DNA from: Armatimonadota bacterium
GTDB lineage: Bacteria > Armatimonadota > UBA5829 > DTJY01
Assembly: GCA_017993055.1 (NCBI GenBank)
Contig: JAGONM010000018.1
Span: 1 to 64,000, forward strand
Length of the DNA stretch: 64,000 bases
Reading direction: 5' to 3'
Positions 26,043 to 35,289 of the stretch are shown in pieces (the stretch's first letter is position 1; each line of letters starts with the position of its first letter). Both the position numbers and the translations under genes were made by a program. The notes beneath the pieces are model-generated. The model did not search any database, had not been told where the DNA came from, and saw nothing but the letters and a program-made list of their open reading frames with translations.

Positions 26043-29000
26043 ATGCAGTACCGCAAGCTCCTGCTCCACCTCGCACTACTTTCATTTCTACTTGTCGGCA
26101 GCGCCTATTCCGCGGTCGAGATCTACGACGCGAGCGCCTCGCTGTTCGTGCCCACGTTCATTGACTACACGCTGAACTGCACGGCGGACGTGACTGTCGA
26201 GATCCTGCCGTGCACCTGGGACGGCACCCCTGCGGGCTCCGCAGTCAGGACCATAACATGGTCCGGCCAGTCCAAGGGTTTCCACAGATACATCTGGCTT
26301 GGCGACGTGGACGGCGGCGGGACTGCGCCTTACGGTTACTACGTTCCCCGGATCACCGCTACGGCCGATCAGCCTCAGTGGGGCCCGATCAGCGGCCTCT
26401 ACCTGAACAGCGACTGGGACACGGAGTACGCTCCGATGCCGTGGCCGTCCGTCCCCGACGTGGAGGGCTTCTACGGGGTCGGCATCAACAAGAACCCGAA
26501 CAGCGCGTACTACGGCCGGATGTACGTCAGCCACAAGACCCAGAAGGATATCTACATGTACGGCCCGGCGGGGAACTACCTAGGCAAGTTCAACGACGCC
26601 GGGATAGCGTGGGGCGCTAGCGCGCCCTGGGACCTGGCGGTCGCGGACGACGGCTGGGTCTACGTGTCAGACCGGTCGAACATGATCATCCACTGCTTCA
26701 GCCCGGACGGCAACCTGGCGTCAACATCGCCGACGGTCACCAATATGCGCGCGATCTTTGCCCGCACGACTCCCGACGGCAGGACCCACATCTTCATGTC
26801 CGGTTCCTCGACCGGGATCAAGAAGGTCATCGTCGAGCCGGACCACCTGACGTGGACACTGCCGATCACGACCCCGTACAACACCGGCGGCGGAGACGGC
26901 TGGGACGCCTACGGCATGTGGGTCTCGCCTGACCTGCGGACGATCTATCAGGCGTGCAACCAGGGGCCGAGCGTCGGCCTGACCAGATGGAACGATCCTG
27001 AGAGCGACGGCATCTACGTCAGGGATATGAGCTTCACCTGCGGCAGCGAGATCGGCGCGTGCATAGACGTGGACTTTGTTGACGCCGCCGGCAGCGACTA
27101 CCTGTGGACGACCCGGATGACTTACTACGCGAATGATAATCCGGCAACCACCCCGGACGAGTCTTCCAGAGCGATCTACAAGGTGAACCTCGATACGTGC
27201 TCGGTAACCGGCGATCCCTACAACATCGTCGCGTACGGCCTCATGGTCTCCGCTGACGCCGTGGGGAATCCCGCCGTCACCTTCGGCAAGTCCTCGCCGA
27301 CCTGGGCGCAGAGATACTGGGGACTCTTCGCGGAACCGGGAAACAGCACGGCCCAGAAGCTTCTGACCCCGTTCACAGGGCCGTCGTCCGACGGCTGTCC
27401 GATGGTAGTTCCGGGCAGCGCGGTGTGGACGCCGGACAACACGCTGATCGCCGACAACACGGACAGCGCGTCCGTATCCGTCAAGGTGATAGACCTGAGC
27501 GGATGGGGGGATATCACCAGCGTCACCCTTGATCTGACGCCCCTCGGTTACGGTATCAAGTATGCCGTCATCACCCAGGACCCGAGCGATCCGACCGGCA
27601 GGACTGCGATCGCCACCTTCTCCGGGATCAAGGCCAAGGTGGGAGCGCGCTGCACCACGAGCTACGGGCAGCCCCCTCACTATCTTACAGTGACGGCGTG
27701 CGATTCCAGTGGTTGCTGCAGTTCCGACTACGAGGAAGTCCAGGCGCAGGTTACCGGACATGCCGTCAACGCCCGCATCGGGCACACGCGCGTGGCCGGG
27801 TGGTACGTCCAGGACGCTCAGGTTCGGGCGGTCGGCGGCGGGATTCCGGGGACGACCGATCACCGCGCCACGGGGCCGTTCACCTACTACTCCACGCCAT
27901 CCAATGCGAGCGGCAGCGCCTCCATCGAGATCAGCGCAGGGAGCTTCGGGGTGACCGCTCAGAAGACCGGTTTTGGCAGCCAGGCGCCGATCAACGTCAC
28001 CGCTCCCTACGGCGGCGGCACGCTCGATCTCTACCTGAGGCCGCTGACCGTCGCCGAAGCTCGAGCCACGGCAAACGGCACGAAGGTGAACATGGAAGGC
28101 GTCTGCTTCGCCCAGCCGGTGGGATACGACTGCTTCGGTCAGATCGCGCAGTTTGGACTGGCGCCCCGCACTGATACCATGGTATTGCGCAACCAGTGGT
28201 ATGTCTGCGATCCGAACGATCCGTCGAACGGGATGCTGTGCCTGGTCACCAAGCCGACCGAGAGCTTCCTGCCGCAGTGGGACTGCCCTACCGGCGAGGA
28301 TTGGCTGGGCAACTCGACCTACATCGGCAAGTATCCCTCTCAGGGTGAGACGATCATGATCACCGGTCTACTGGACATTCCGGCAGGCCACGAGCGCAGG
28401 GTCCTCGTCGGCAACAGCGACCTCGAAGCCGGTCTTGCGGCCGGGACCTTCGCGCGGACATATCTGAACAGGGGCAGTCTGGGGGGCCTGCCGTCAACTC
28501 CGGTCACCGGGACCGTGGCGGACATCGGACACCCCGCGACCACCGGCTTCTCCGATTACTGGGGGCAGTACGTCCAGATCACCGGCAGGGTGGTCGCGAC
28601 CTATCCGTCCGGCAACGACAACCCTCCGTTCGGGGATACCGTACCGTTCGCATTGGTGGCCGACGCACAGGGCAACACCTGCGAGATCGCCATACAGACT
28701 CAGGATACCCTCAACATGCAGGGGTGGTGGCCGATGGTCAACTGCGTCTACCAGATCCGTGGGGCTGCCGGCCGCACCAACAGGTACGATAAAGGCTGTA
28801 TCCGCCTGAGGGACGCGAGCGACTTCACAATGACGGGTGACTGCGGCGGCCCCGTGGAGGATCTGAGTGCCGTGAGGTCAGCCGACATCGGCACATCTGT
28901 GCGGACCCTGGGTGTTGTGACCGCAAAGATCGGCAACTCCCTCTGGATCGAATCTACGGACAGGCATGCGGGCGTGCGGGTCATGGTCAATCCGTCATAC

Positions 29001-30125
29001 GTGGCTGTCAGTGACTGCGTATACGTGTACGGCACCATCGCCCTGATCGACGGCGAGCGTGTCATCCAGCCCACCGAAGCGATTGTCACCGCCAGCACCG
29101 GCAACTTCCTGCCCGAGCCCTTCGATCTTCGCACGAGGGAGATCGGCGGCGGGCCGTGCCTCGCTGACCCGGGAGTCACGAACGGTCGGGGTGCGCTGAA
29201 CGTCGGCCTCCTGGTGCGGGTTCAGGGCCTGGTGACCGGCATCGATCCCGTTGCCGGCGAGTACTACTACCTGTGGGACGGCGCGAACAGGACCGACGCG
29301 CCGGTGAGCGACTCCAACGCGCGCGGGTTCCTCGGAGTGAGGGTCGAGGCCGCCCCGCCTGCCGGCATAGACGCCGCCTCGATCTTGAAGGACTGGGTCG
29401 AGGTCACCGGCGTCGTAAGCGCCGACGCGACCATCGCCGCCGGAAAGGTCGCCCCGACGATCATACCGACATCGGCCTCAAAGGTGACCTCGTTCGACGC
29501 GATCAGCACTTCTCTCGGTGAGGGATGGAACCTGATCGGCCTGCCCGCCGCTCCGGCCGGTTCGGGCGACGGCGGCGAGTGGAGCGCCAAGCCGTGGGCC
29601 CCTTACATTGTGCTCAGCCCGAATCAGACCCCGGACAACCTGGACTCGCGCCTGTACCGATGGGAGAGCTGCACCGGCGGCCTGTACGCGTACGACTCAT
29701 GGAGCGAATGGGAGGGGCCCGGCGCGTTCGGCGGACTGCTTCTCGGCGACGGCTACTGGCTGAACCTCGACGAGGACCGGCCGGTCAGCTACTCCGGCAG
29801 GAACAGCGCGCTCGACCAGTGGATCGGGGTATGCCGCGCCGGGTGGGCGCTGATAGGCCATCCAAAGGACCATCCCACGCACCTCGCGGACGTGAAGGTC
29901 CACGCGGGCGACCGCATCGTCGGCATGGGCGACGCGATCCTCACCGAGGGTTGGATAGACTGCGCGAGCTACTGGTGGGACGCCGAGACCCAGGGCCTCA
30001 TGGATGTCGGCATACCGGAGTGTTGGGGGTCCACCGACACCCTGCTCCCCTGGCACGGATACTGGCTGCAGGTCTATCGCGGCGACCTCGCGCTGATCGT
30101 GCCGGAGTCTCCCGCCGCGCCGTAG
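26043..30125 (+). CDS. Giant secreted multidomain protein with propeller and OB-like modules
   Basis: 1360 residues; AAGGAGG lies eight nt before the ATG. Signal peptide LLLHLALLSFLLVGSAYSA. Segments in order: an NHL/propeller-like region (about 150-450; VADDGWVYVSDRSN); a carboxypeptidase-regulatory-like Ig fold (about 575-665); several OB-fold-like modules (about 665-1130) with KVNMEGVCFAQPVG, VQITGRVVATYPSG, VRTLGVVTAKIGNSLWIES and VGLLVRVQGLVTGI; and a C-terminal GEGWNLIGLPAAP domain (about 1155-1360) ending in a WHGYWLQVYRG repeat. The OB-like block is clearly related to that of the protein at 12899-15589. It is probably a surface or matrix protein with no sorting signal visible. Catalysis is not evident. 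Confidence 0.75.
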   Translation: MQYRKLLLHLALLSFLLVGSAYSAVEIYDASASLFVPTFIDYTLNCTADVTVEILPCTWDGTPAGSAVRTITWSGQSKGFHRYIWLGDVDGGGTAPYGYYVPRITATADQPQWGPISGLYLNSDWDTEYAPMPWPSVPDVEGFYGVGINKNPNSAYYGRMYVSHKTQKDIYMYGPAGNYLGKFNDAGIAWGASAPWDLAVADDGWVYVSDRSNMIIHCFSPDGNLASTSPTVTNMRAIFARTTPDGRTHIFMSGSSTGIKKVIVEPDHLTWTLPITTPYNTGGGDGWDAYGMWVSPDLRTIYQACNQGPSVGLTRWNDPESDGIYVRDMSFTCGSEIGACIDVDFVDAAGSDYLWTTRMTYYANDNPATTPDESSRAIYKVNLDTCSVTGDPYNIVAYGLMVSADAVGNPAVTFGKSSPTWAQRYWGLFAEPGNSTAQKLLTPFTGPSSDGCPMVVPGSAVWTPDNTLIADNTDSASVSVKVIDLSGWGDITSVTLDLTPLGYGIKYAVITQDPSDPTGRTAIATFSGIKAKVGARCTTSYGQPPHYLTVTACDSSGCCSSDYEEVQAQVTGHAVNARIGHTRVAGWYVQDAQVRAVGGGIPGTTDHRATGPFTYYSTPSNASGSASIEISAGSFGVTAQKTGFGSQAPINVTAPYGGGTLDLYLRPLTVAEARATANGTKVNMEGVCFAQPVGYDCFGQIAQFGLAPRTDTMVLRNQWYVCDPNDPSNGMLCLVTKPTESFLPQWDCPTGEDWLGNSTYIGKYPSQGETIMITGLLDIPAGHERRVLVGNSDLEAGLAAGTFARTYLNRGSLGGLPSTPVTGTVADIGHPATTGFSDYWGQYVQITGRVVATYPSGNDNPPFGDTVPFALVADAQGNTCEIAIQTQDTLNMQGWWPMVNCVYQIRGAAGRTNRYDKGCIRLRDASDFTMTGDCGGPVEDLSAVRSADIGTSVRTLGVVTAKIGNSLWIESTDRHAGVRVMVNPSYVAVSDCVYVYGTIALIDGERVIQPTEAIVTASTGNFLPEPFDLRTREIGGGPCLADPGVTNGRGALNVGLLVRVQGLVTGIDPVAGEYYYLWDGANRTDAPVSDSNARGFLGVRVEAAPPAGIDAASILKDWVEVTGVVSADATIAAGKVAPTIIPTSASKVTSFDAISTSLGEGWNLIGLPAAPAGSGDGGEWSAKPWAPYIVLSPNQTPDNLDSRLYRWESCTGGLYAYDSWSEWEGPGAFGGLLLGDGYWLNLDEDRPVSYSGRNSALDQWIGVCRAGWALIGHPKDHPTHLADVKVHAGDRIVGMGDAILTEGWIDCASYWWDAETQGLMDVGIPECWGSTDTLLPWHGYWLQVYRGDLALIVPESPAAP

Positions 30126-30155
30126 GCGGCAGGTCGAATCACAGACAAGGCACTC

Positions 30156-30186
30156 GGCCCGGCTTGATTCAAGCCGGGCCTTCTTT
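30156..30186 (+). terminator. Intrinsic terminator after the giant secreted protein
   Basis: GGCCCGGCTT (30156-30165) pairs perfectly with AAGCCGGGCC (30171-30180), followed by TTCTTT. It isolates the sRNA units that follow from the upstream gene. Confidence 0.88.
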
Positions 30187-30236
30187 GCGCCCCCATCCTC
30201 GCAGTATTTCCAGGTTTTTTCGCGCAAACACGCGAA

Positions 30237-30253
30237 TTGGCACGAATCTTGCA
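30237..30253 (+). promoter_or_regulatory. Sigma-54 promoter A
   Basis: TTGGCACGAATCTTGCA: exact TGGCACG-N4-TTGC match, with GG at 30239-30240 and GC at 30251-30252; predicted start about 30264. A perfect dyad TTCGCG-N6-CGCGAA (30219-30236) lies immediately upstream and may bind a regulator. Confidence 0.9.
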
Positions 30254-30263
30254 GGTACTCTTA

Positions 30264-30333
30264 CTTGGAAAAGCAACATCTTTTTCTCCTTCCTTACTAG
30301 GCCCGCGGGCATCACCCGCGGGTTTTCTTTTTG
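30264..30333 (+). ncRNA. Predicted sigma-54-dependent small RNA, copy A
   Basis: About 70 nt between a sigma-54 promoter and an intrinsic terminator (CCCGCGGG-CATCA-CCCGCGGG, 30302-30322, then TTTTCTTTTT). It holds the core GGAAAAGCAACATC followed by a pyrimidine stretch TTTTTCTCCTTCC. No reading frame with a ribosome site is present. The core can fold as a short GAAAA/TTTTC hairpin. CTCCTTCC is complementary to Shine-Dalgarno sequences, so antisense repression of translation is plausible. Confidence 0.78.
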
Positions 30334-30433
30334 TCCGGCGGCGGCCGGGAATCGTGCGTACAGCCATGGCATTTCGTGAACATCTAGTGTCCAACGGATG
30401 AAATATCGAACATATTTGACCCTATCGCGCGGA

Positions 30434-30450
30434 TTGGCACGAATCTTGCA
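30434..30450 (+). promoter_or_regulatory. Sigma-54 promoter B
   Basis: TTGGCACGAATCTTGCA, identical over 17 nt to promoter A, with GG at 30436-30437 and GC at 30448-30449; predicted start about 30461. Confidence 0.9.
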
Positions 30451-30460
30451 GGCAATCCTA

Positions 30461-30531
30461 CCTGGAAAAGCAACATCTTTTTCTCCTTCCTTACTAAGAC
30501 CCGTGGGCATCACCCGCGGGTTCTTTTTTTG
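30461..30531 (+). ncRNA. Predicted sigma-54-dependent small RNA, copy B
   Basis: About 71 nt, with the same core as copy A (GGAAAAGCAACATC, then CTCCTTCCTTACT). The terminator is CCCGTGGG-CATCA-CCCGCGGG (30500-30520) followed by TTCTTTTTTT. The C-to-T change in the 5' arm keeps pairing as a G-U wobble, which argues for selection on structure rather than simple duplication. Confidence 0.78.
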
Positions 30532-30568
30532 TGCGCGGGCCCCGAGTATTTTCGCCCCAAGCGCGCTT

Positions 30569-30585
30569 TTGGCACGATTCCTGCA
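30569..30585 (+). promoter_or_regulatory. Sigma-54 promoter C
   Basis: TTGGCACGATTCCTGCA, with GG at 30571-30572 and GC at 30583-30584; spacing identical to A and B. CTGC replaces TTGC at the -12 element. Predicted start about 30596. Confidence 0.85.
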
Positions 30586-30595
30586 GTATATCAAC

Positions 30596-30661
30596 TCGGA
30601 AAGCAACATCTTTTCTCCTTCCCAATTGCCTTCCGGCCCAGAGCCGGGAGGCTTTCTTTTT
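30596..30661 (+). ncRNA. Predicted sigma-54-dependent small RNA, copy C
   Basis: About 66 nt. The core is GGAAAGCAACATC then TTTTCTCCTTCC; both the A run and the T run are one base shorter than in A and B, keeping the hairpin paired. The terminator differs in sequence (GCCTTCCGGC-CCAGA-GCCGGGAGGC, 30628-30652, then TTTCTTTTT) but not in position. The conserved core against a replaced terminator points to the core as the functional part. Confidence 0.75.
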
Positions 30662-30677
30662 GCCGCCGGCCCCTCGG

Positions 30678-30706
30678 TTGACACGGACCGCCTCAAGGTT
30701 TACCAT
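30678..30706 (+). promoter_or_regulatory. Sigma-70-type promoter for the MFS gene
   Basis: TTGACA (30678-30683), a 17-nt spacer and TACCAT (30701-30706). Transcription would start near 30713, about 40 nt before ATG 30755. Confidence 0.7.
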
Positions 30707-30754
30707 AGCTGTCGGTTTGCATCACCTGGGCGCCCGCCCGGAATCGAGGAGCGG

Positions 30755-32002
30755 ATGAGCGAGATTACGGCTGCGAGACCGGAGCGCAGGGGCACGCTCT
30801 GGCTGATCCTGATCGTCGCCTGGCTGGGATGGATGTTCGACGGCATGGAGATGGGCATATACTCCGTGCTGGCGCACCCGGCGCTGAAGGAACTCCTGAA
30901 CACGACCGACAAGGGGGTCATCACCCAGTACGCGGGCTACATGTTCGCCCTCTTTCTGCTCGGCGCGTCGGCCGGAGGGTTCATCTTCGGGCGGCTCGGC
31001 GACAAGATCGGCCGGGTCAAGACGATGATCATCACCGTCCTGCTCTACTCGGTCTTCACCGGCCTGAGCGCGCTCTCGCAGACCCCGTGGCAGCTCGGCA
31101 TATTCCGGTTCGTCGGCGCGATGGGCCTCGGCGGCGAGTGGGGCCTGGGGGTCGCGCTGGTGATGGAGTCGTGGCCGAACGCGAAGCGCCCGGTCCTGGC
31201 GGGACTGCTGGGCAGTTCGGCGAACGTCGGGTTCCTGATCAGCTCGCTCGTCAATCTCAACTTCGGCTTCCTCGGCTGGCGGCTCATCTTCTGCATAGGG
31301 CTCGTCCCGGCTCTGCTCTCCATCCCGATCCGGTTCCTGGTGAAGGAGCCGGAGAAGTGGGTCAAGGCGAAGGAACGGGGAGAGCGGCCCGACCTCAAGC
31401 AGCTTTTCGAGCCCGCTCTGCGCCGGAACACCATCATGGCGTGCCTGCTGTCATCGGTGGCCGTGATCGGCACGTGGGGCGTCTTCCAGCTCATCCCGAC
31501 GTGGGTGAACACGCTGGTCGGCGGCGCGGCGACCCACGAGCGCGCGGTCGCGGCAATGTGGATGGCGTTCGGGCAGATCGCGGGGTCGTTCCTCGGAGGT
31601 CCGGCGGCGGACTGGTTCGGGCGGCGGTGGTCCTACGCGATCTTCTGCGTCACCAGCCTCGTATCGGCGATCCTCGTGTTCCAGTTCTCGGACGGGTACG
31701 GCATGAGGCTGCTGGTCTTCGCGGCGGTCGCCGGGGTCTTCACGACCAGCTTCTTCGGGTGGCTGCCTCTCTATCTGCCTGAGCTGTTCCCGACGCGCAT
31801 CCGCTCGACCGGCGAGGGGATCTCGTTCAACATCGGGCGCGTCGTGGCGGCGGCGGCGATCCTGATGGGATTCGGCCAGCTACCGAAGCTGTTCGGCGGA
31901 TCGTTCGAGCGCGCCGGCAGCACGATGGCGTTCATCTACCTGATCGGCCTGATCCTGATCTGGTTCGTGCCCGAGACGAAGGGCCGGGCGCTGCCGGAGT
32001 AG
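30755..32002 (+). CDS. MFS transporter of the metabolite:H+ symporter type
   Basis: 415 residues from ATG 30755, which has GAGGAG a few nt upstream; the longer upstream frame crosses the sRNA units and was rejected. Twelve membrane helices are predicted. The N-terminal GWMFDGMEMGIYS, the loop 2-3 motif GRLGDKIGRVKTM and the LGGEWGLGVALVMESWP segment in helices 4-5 are typical of the aromatic-acid and metabolite H+ symporter families. ELFPTRIRSTGEG lies in the second half. The substrate cannot be told from sequence; an organic acid or sugar is likely. Confidence 0.88.
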   Translation: MSEITAARPERRGTLWLILIVAWLGWMFDGMEMGIYSVLAHPALKELLNTTDKGVITQYAGYMFALFLLGASAGGFIFGRLGDKIGRVKTMIITVLLYSVFTGLSALSQTPWQLGIFRFVGAMGLGGEWGLGVALVMESWPNAKRPVLAGLLGSSANVGFLISSLVNLNFGFLGWRLIFCIGLVPALLSIPIRFLVKEPEKWVKAKERGERPDLKQLFEPALRRNTIMACLLSSVAVIGTWGVFQLIPTWVNTLVGGAATHERAVAAMWMAFGQIAGSFLGGPAADWFGRRWSYAIFCVTSLVSAILVFQFSDGYGMRLLVFAAVAGVFTTSFFGWLPLYLPELFPTRIRSTGEGISFNIGRVVAAAAILMGFGQLPKLFGGSFERAGSTMAFIYLIGLILIWFVPETKGRALPE

Positions 32003-32059
32003 GAGAGGAGTTACCGGTGACCGGTGAGACTGATTACCGGTCACCGGCCACTCAGTCCC

Positions 32060-32788
32060 ATGCGAACTCGCGTCATAGCCATACTGCTCATAGCCGCCTC
32101 TGCGGTCGGGTACGGCATCCACTACGCCGTGTTCCGCGACTCGCACCACATTTTCCTGTACCTGATAGGGGACATCGCGTTCCTGCCGATCGAGGTGCTT
32201 CTCGTCACCATAGTCATAGATCGCATGCTCTCGGCCCGCGAGGCCAGGGAGCGGCGGTACAAGATGAACATGGTGATCGGCGCGTTCTACAGCGAGGTCG
32301 GGCACCGGCTTCTGGAACTGATGGGGGGCATGACTTCGGATCGGGACGCGATCGGCGAGAACGCCGGGGTCGCGCCGAGCTGGGGAGATGCGCGGATACG
32401 CAAGGCGATCGAGTGGACGCACGGTCGAAAGTTCGCCGTCGCCGCGACCCGCGCGCAGTTTCTCGACCTTCAGGCGCACCTGGCGGAGAAGCGGGAGTTC
32501 ATGGTCAGGCTGCTGGAGAACCCGATGCTTCTCGAGCACGAGTCGTTCACCGATCTGCTGTGGGCGGTCTTCCACCTCGAGGATGAGCTGAGCTACCGGG
32601 AGGACGTGGAAGCATGCCCGGATGCGGACCTGGCGCACCTCTGCGCGGACGCGGAGCGGGCTTACACCGCGCTGATCACCCAGTGGCTGGAGTACATGAT
32701 CCACCTCAGGAGCGACTACCCGTTCCTCTTCTCGCTCGCCGCCCGCATGAACCCCCTGCGCCCGGGCGCCCGCGCGGAGATCGGGTAG
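32060..32788 (+). CDS. Unrecognised protein with two N-terminal membrane helices
   Basis: 242 residues from ATG 32060; a GTG at 32024 with GAGGAG 13 nt upstream is the alternative start. Two hydrophobic helices (VIAILLIAASAVGYGIHYAV and FLYLIGDIAFLPIEVLLVTIVI) are followed by a cytoplasmic, mostly helical domain rich in Glu, Arg and Leu (AREARERRYKMNMVIGAFY, TRAQFLDLQAHLAEKREFM). I recognise no domain or catalytic motif. It follows the MFS gene after 57 nt that include an ACCGGTGACCGG inverted repeat, so co-transcription is possible. Confidence 0.65.
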   Translation: MRTRVIAILLIAASAVGYGIHYAVFRDSHHIFLYLIGDIAFLPIEVLLVTIVIDRMLSAREARERRYKMNMVIGAFYSEVGHRLLELMGGMTSDRDAIGENAGVAPSWGDARIRKAIEWTHGRKFAVAATRAQFLDLQAHLAEKREFMVRLLENPMLLEHESFTDLLWAVFHLEDELSYREDVEACPDADLAHLCADAERAYTALITQWLEYMIHLRSDYPFLFSLAARMNPLRPGARAEIG

Positions 32789-32837
32789 GCGCAGAAGGAC
32801 TCGCGGAGGACGGGCGCCGCGCACAGAGACCGAAAGC

Positions 32838-33000
32838 CCTGAGTGCGCGCTCCGCCGCGTGTATCGAAGGGCGTTCTCCCTGCAAGGAGCCGTCGCCCGA
32901 TACGCTCCGCCGCTCAGAACTGACGGGCCGGCGGCCGAGGGGTTGTGCCGAGCCCGACTCTCACCCCGGCCCTCTCCCCTAGACGGAGAGGGAGGACTGC
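32838..33000. repeat. Half copy of R1 followed by R3-like GC-rich hairpin
   Basis: CCCTGAGTGCGCGCTCCGCC...GTATCGAAGGG (32838-32871) is one arm of R1. CCCTCTCCCCTAG/AGGGAGGA (32970-32997) resembles R3. No gene was seen in this gap. Confidence 0.65.
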
Positions 33001-33005
33001 CGGAA

Positions 33006-33983
33006 TCAGCCGTACCGCGCGAACTCGTCCACCGCCCACATCTGCCAGGCGGGGTCTATGCCGAGGGAGCGGGGGTCGCCGTAGTAGCCGCAGATGAACC
33101 CTCCGCCCCTGCTCCCGAGCTTGTCTATCAGCTCGCGGGCGCGGGCGCGGATGTACTGCTCGTCACCCGTCGGCAGGTCGCGCTGGATGTCCACCGGCGC
33201 CCAGATCGCGGTCCGGCCGTGGCAGGTCTCGGCGAGGAAATCGAGGTCGGAGAGCGTCGGCTGATCGAGCTGGAGGACCTTCATCCCCATGTCCGCCAGC
33301 GCCGGGATGATATCCTTGATGTAGCCGCAGGAGTGCATCCAGACCGCGATGTTCAGGCTCCGCGCGTGCCCGACGATCTCGCGGAAGCCCCACTCGAACA
33401 TCTCGTGCCAGAGCGCAGGCGAGACGAGCAGCCGCTCCTGAGTGCCCCAGTCCTCCGCGAATATCACGCCGTCGCAGTCGGTCGTCGCCCACTGATCGAG
33501 GCACCGCTTCAGGAGGTCCACCACGTCCCGCTGGAGGGCGTTCACCTCGTCGGGGTAGAGCAGCACGTCGGCGAGGAACTCCTCGACCCGGCGCATGTAC
33601 CGCATGATGGCGAACGGGAACCCGGGCAGGCTTCCGAGGTGGTACATCTCCGGGTTCTCGGCGAACTTCGCCCGAGCCGCGTCGTACCGCAGGGGGAGGT
33701 CCATGCGCGGCATCTGATACGCCTCGACCTCCGACCAGTCCTTGATGACGCCCTCGATGACCTCGCCGCGCGACGTATTGGGAAGACACTTCCAGACGTT
33801 GTGCCACTCGTCCTCCCACTGCTTGCAGTCCTCGAACTCCCAGGTGCGCCAGGGCTTCCACTCCGGGTCGGCGGAGATCCCCGCGCTGCAGAAGTCGTTG
33901 GGGTGCGGGGCGGGAAGGGACATCGGGCACCGGTCCGGGTTCTCGAACTCGATGCACCGCTTGGCGCGTTCTCGGCTGGTCAT
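33006..33983 (-). CDS. Uroporphyrinogen decarboxylase (URO-D) family protein
   Basis: 325 residues from ATG 33983, with GAGGAGG eight nt upstream. It has the URO-D/MtaA barrel pattern: N-terminal MTSRERAKRCIEFENPDRCP, central DGVIFAEDWGTQERLLVSP, then IAVWMHSCGYIKDIIPALADMG with the HxCG segment used as a metal or substrate site in methyltransferase members, and a C-terminal GFICGYYGDP. It lacks the true HemE N-terminal PxWxMRQAGR signature, so it is probably a methyltransferase or a decarboxylase of unknown substrate. Confidence 0.85.
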   Translation of the reverse strand: MTSRERAKRCIEFENPDRCPMSLPAPHPNDFCSAGISADPEWKPWRTWEFEDCKQWEDEWHNVWKCLPNTSRGEVIEGVIKDWSEVEAYQMPRMDLPLRYDAARAKFAENPEMYHLGSLPGFPFAIMRYMRRVEEFLADVLLYPDEVNALQRDVVDLLKRCLDQWATTDCDGVIFAEDWGTQERLLVSPALWHEMFEWGFREIVGHARSLNIAVWMHSCGYIKDIIPALADMGMKVLQLDQPTLSDLDFLAETCHGRTAIWAPVDIQRDLPTGDEQYIRARARELIDKLGSRGGGFICGYYGDPRSLGIDPAWQMWAVDEFARYG

Positions 33984-34188
33984 GGGTTGTGCCTCCTCGT
34001 TGGGGGGCGAACCATCGGCTGCCGGCATCCGACATGTCCGCAGTCCCGGAGGCCGATGTCTCGCCCCTACAGCAAGGTAGGGTTACGCGCGGGCCGGCGG
34101 AGTTCCTCCGCGTCGGTCACGCACCTCCTCTTTCGGGCTGGAGTTGTACTCCGGCACGAACAGCGTTGAACCCGGAACCCTCCCGATC

Positions 34189-34197
34189 TGCTATAAT
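34189..34197 (+). promoter_or_regulatory. Extended -10 promoter for DAHP synthase
   Basis: TGCTATAAT with a consensus TATAAT at 34192-34197; TTGAAC lies at 34166-34171 but 20 nt away. Predicted start about 34204, 23 nt before the ATG at 34227. Part of the upstream region is a copy of R4 (34137-34152). Confidence 0.6.
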
Positions 34198-34226
34198 GGC
34201 GCAACGCTTTGTGAGGGGAACACGCC

Positions 34227-35249
34227 ATGATCATCATCATGCGAACCGAGGCGACGCCGGAACAGGTCCGTGAGATCGAGAGCGAGATCCAACGGATCGG
34301 GTGCAAGCCGTTCATCAACCCTGGCGTCGAGCGGAAGGTCATCGCCGTGCTGGGCGCGATAGACGCGCGGAAGGGCGACCTGGTCGAGCATTTCAGCGCG
34401 TTCCCCGGCGTCGGGCGCGTCGAACTGATATCGCACCTCTGGAAGCTCGCCTCGCGCGAATACCATCCCGCCGACTCCGTGATCGAGGTCGCCGGGGTGA
34501 AGGTCGGCGGGAACGAGGTCGTCGTCGCCGCGGGGCCGTGCAGCATCGAGACCGAGGAACAGACGCTCGAGATCGCGCGGGCGGTCAAGGCCGCGGGCGC
34601 GAAGTTCCTCCGCGGGGGCGCGTTCAAGCCTCGGACCTCGCCGTACGCGTTCCAGGGCCTCGGCGAGGAGGGCCTGCGGTATATGGCGAAGGCGCGCGAG
34701 GAGACCGGCCTCCCGGTCGTGACAGAGGTCATGGACACGCACGAGGTGGACCTCGTCGCACGGTACGCCGACTGCCTGCAGATCGGCACGCGGAACATGC
34801 AGAACTACTCGCTGCTCAAGCTGGTCGGCACGCTCGAGAAGCCGATCCTGCTCAAGAGGGGGCTCGGCGCGAAGCTCAAGGACCTCCTCATGTCCGCCGA
34901 GTACATCATGTCCGAGGGCAACCCGAACGTCATCCTCTGCGAGCGGGGCATCACGACCTTCGAGGACTCCTGCCGGAACACGACCGACATCAACGCGATC
35001 CCGGTGCTCAAGCACTGGACGCATCTCCCGGTGATCCTCGATCCGAGCCACGCGACCGGCGACTGGCATTACGTCGGCCCGATCGCGAAGGCGGCGGTGG
35101 CGGGCGGCGCGGACGGACTGATCATCGAGGTGCACCCCGACCCGATCCACGCGATGAGCGACGGGCCGCAGAGCCTCACGCCAGACAGGTTCGCCGCGCT
35201 GATGGAGCAGATCGGGCGCGTGGCATCGGCGGTAGGTCGCGCGGTCTGA
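34227..35249 (+). CDS. aroF: 3-deoxy-7-phosphoheptulonate synthase (type I-beta, with regulatory N-domain)
   Basis: 340 residues. The first 70 ([20 protein letters not shown] to [11 protein letters not shown]) form the ferredoxin-like regulatory domain of Thermotoga-type enzymes, which binds Tyr or Phe. The catalytic barrel follows, with [55 protein letters not shown] and DPSHATG. It joins phosphoenolpyruvate and erythrose 4-phosphate at the head of the shikimate pathway. GAGGGG lies eight nt upstream. No other shikimate genes are near. Confidence 0.97.
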   Translation: MIIIMRTEATPEQVREIESEIQRIGCKPFINPGVERKVIAVLGAIDARKGDLVEHFSAFPGVGRVELISHLWKLASREYHPADSVIEVAGVKVGGNEVVVAAGPCSIETEEQTLEIARAVKAAGAKFLRGGAFKPRTSPYAFQGLGEEGLRYMAKAREETGLPVVTEVMDTHEVDLVARYADCLQIGTRNMQNYSLLKLVGTLEKPILLKRGLGAKLKDLLMSAEYIMSEGNPNVILCERGITTFEDSCRNTTDINAIPVLKHWTHLPVILDPSHATGDWHYVGPIAKAAVAGGADGLIIEVHPDPIHAMSDGPQSLTPDRFAALMEQIGRVASAVGRAV

Positions 35250-35289
35250 CGGATCGGACGAGTCAGACTGGTCCGACGGGAGGTGTCTG

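Noticed and set aside
30169-30696. A 175-residue minus-strand frame with three internal repeats
   Set aside because: The repeats are simply the reverse translation of the three sRNA units. There is no ribosome site and it crosses three terminators.
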